A stretch of DNA of 64,000 bases from Rapidithrix thailandica (GTDB lineage: Bacteria; Bacteroidota; Bacteroidia; Cytophagales; Flammeovirgaceae). Each line of letters begins with the position of its first letter. Within the stretch, counting starts at the first letter, position 1. A program made the translations under genes and the position numbers. The notes under the pieces are model-generated. The model was given only the letters and a program-made list of their open reading frames with translations. It made no database searches and was not told the DNA's origin. Shown here in pieces: positions 63,699-64,000 of this stretch. The stretch is taken from positions 1 to 64,000 of the forward strand of contig NZ_JBDKWZ010000006.1 of assembly GCF_039710355.1 (NCBI RefSeq). Reading direction: 5' to 3'.

Positions 63699-63733
63699 AT
63701 CCCCTCAAAGTTAAAAACCTTGAGGGGATTTTA
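63699..63733 (+). terminator. Terminator upstream of folK
   Basis: ATCCCCTCAA (63699-63708) pairs with TTGAGGGGAT (63720-63729), followed by TTTT. It would end the transcript of the exported protein gene after the MITE. Confidence 0.85.
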
Positions 63734-63783
63734 CTTTCCACCAAATGATCCTGTTCCGGAACACATGAAACCCAGTCTTACAT

Positions 63784-63814
63784 TTTGCCTTGTAGTCTGG
63801 GATTGATAACTTTG
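63784..63814 (+). promoter_or_regulatory. folK promoter
   Basis: TTTG (63784-63787) and TAACTTTG (63807-63814, exact TAnnTTTG) at 19-bp spacing; the folK ATG follows 18 nt later. Confidence 0.75.
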
Positions 63815-63832
63815 CGCCTTGATTGAAAGGCT

Positions 63833-64000
63833 ATGCATAAGGTAGTATTATTATTAGGCGGCAATATTGGCGACAGGCAAGCCAACTTAACACAGGCAAG
63901 GTTGGAAGTCGATCGGCAATTGGGAAAAGTACTGCAAACCTCCGCGTTGTATGAAACGGCTGCTTGGGGAGTGGAGGATCAACCTTCTTTTCTCAACCAA
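63833..64000 (+). CDS. folK: 6-hydroxymethyl-7,8-dihydropterin pyrophosphokinase, N-terminal part (cut by window edge)
   Basis: 56 residues to the window end, still open. The start matches HPPK enzymes: VVLLLGGNIGDRQANL (norm is LGSNLGD, here GGNIGD), then SALYETAAWGVEDQPSFLNQ (norm YxTxPWGxxDQPxFLNx). Transfers pyrophosphate from ATP to hydroxymethyldihydropterin in folate synthesis. It has its own promoter. Confidence 0.93.
   Translation, partial: MHKVVLLLGGNIGDRQANLTQARLEVDRQLGKVLQTSALYETAAWGVEDQPSFLNQ

Noticed and set aside
1..64000. CRISPR arrays, tRNA and rRNA genes
   Set aside because: No regularly spaced repeats and no tRNA-like GTTCRANNC or rRNA blocks were seen on either strand; short or divergent tRNAs could still be missed by eye.

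Overview
The window looks like chromosome of a Bacteroidota bacterium, most likely Cytophagales. The signs are a type IX secretion (Por) C-terminal sorting domain on an S8 protease, a PD40/OmpA lipid-anchored-type envelope protein, DUF3857 transglutaminase-like proteins, an ECF sigma/FecR pair, LytTR signalling, several promoters of the Bacteroidota TAnnTTTG type, and almost no Shine-Dalgarno sequences. No rRNA, tRNA or CRISPR array was seen.

Layout. 1-720: end of an IS630-family transposase abutting a truncated TonB-like gene, then a short MITE. 0.7-5.9 kb: OmpA/PD40 protein, PF04020 membrane protein, MgtE magnesium transporter, a small membrane protein, and a NUMOD4/HTH protein lacking the nuclease His. 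6.1-10.2 kb: metY-metX-hom operon on the minus strand behind a SAM-I riboswitch (methionine synthesis by direct sulfhydrylation). 10.3-14.2 kb: PBP4-type DacB, a PAP2-like membrane protein, RpoN. 15-24.2 kb: stand-alone sufB, methyltransferase, ychF, GT2 glycosyltransferase overlapping an ECF sigma factor, rsmG, polyprenyl diphosphate synthase, fadD. 24.3-26.8 kb: MITE, an autoregulated-looking parA/RHH partition pair, and two copies of a small terminator-ending RNA. 26.8-42 kb: a signalling block with an NtrC-type regulator, a hybrid kinase, and a three-gene relay (giant Ser/Thr kinase-ATPase-histidine kinase, REC-LytS kinase, LytTR regulator), interrupted by a dsbA-like gene sitting behind two MITEs. 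42.9-54 kb: GH3 protein, Tag glycosylase, T9SS subtilase, photolyase, NamZ-type muramidase, SbcC/SbcD; three DNA-repair functions lie close together. 54.3-64 kb: ECF sigma/FecR pair without a SusCD locus, lipoprotein, two tandem leader-ORF/terminator cassettes ahead of a small membrane protein, two DUF3857 paralogues, an exported protein, a last MITE, and the start of folK.

The most unusual content is non-coding. Two families of small terminal-inverted-repeat elements occur: family 1 is 161 bp (three full copies and one deletion derivative, three of four with a 3-bp duplication), and family 2 is 134-262 bp (three copies plus a solo end). Two family-1 copies sit exactly at gene stop codons and change TAA to TAG without altering the protein. 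Also notable are a duplicated ~58-nt RNA with compensatory stem changes, a matched pair of putative attenuators at 57.2-57.5 kb, an orphan strong terminator at 42.75 kb, and a palindrome next to the parA promoter. All coordinates come from reading the sequence; no database search was run.
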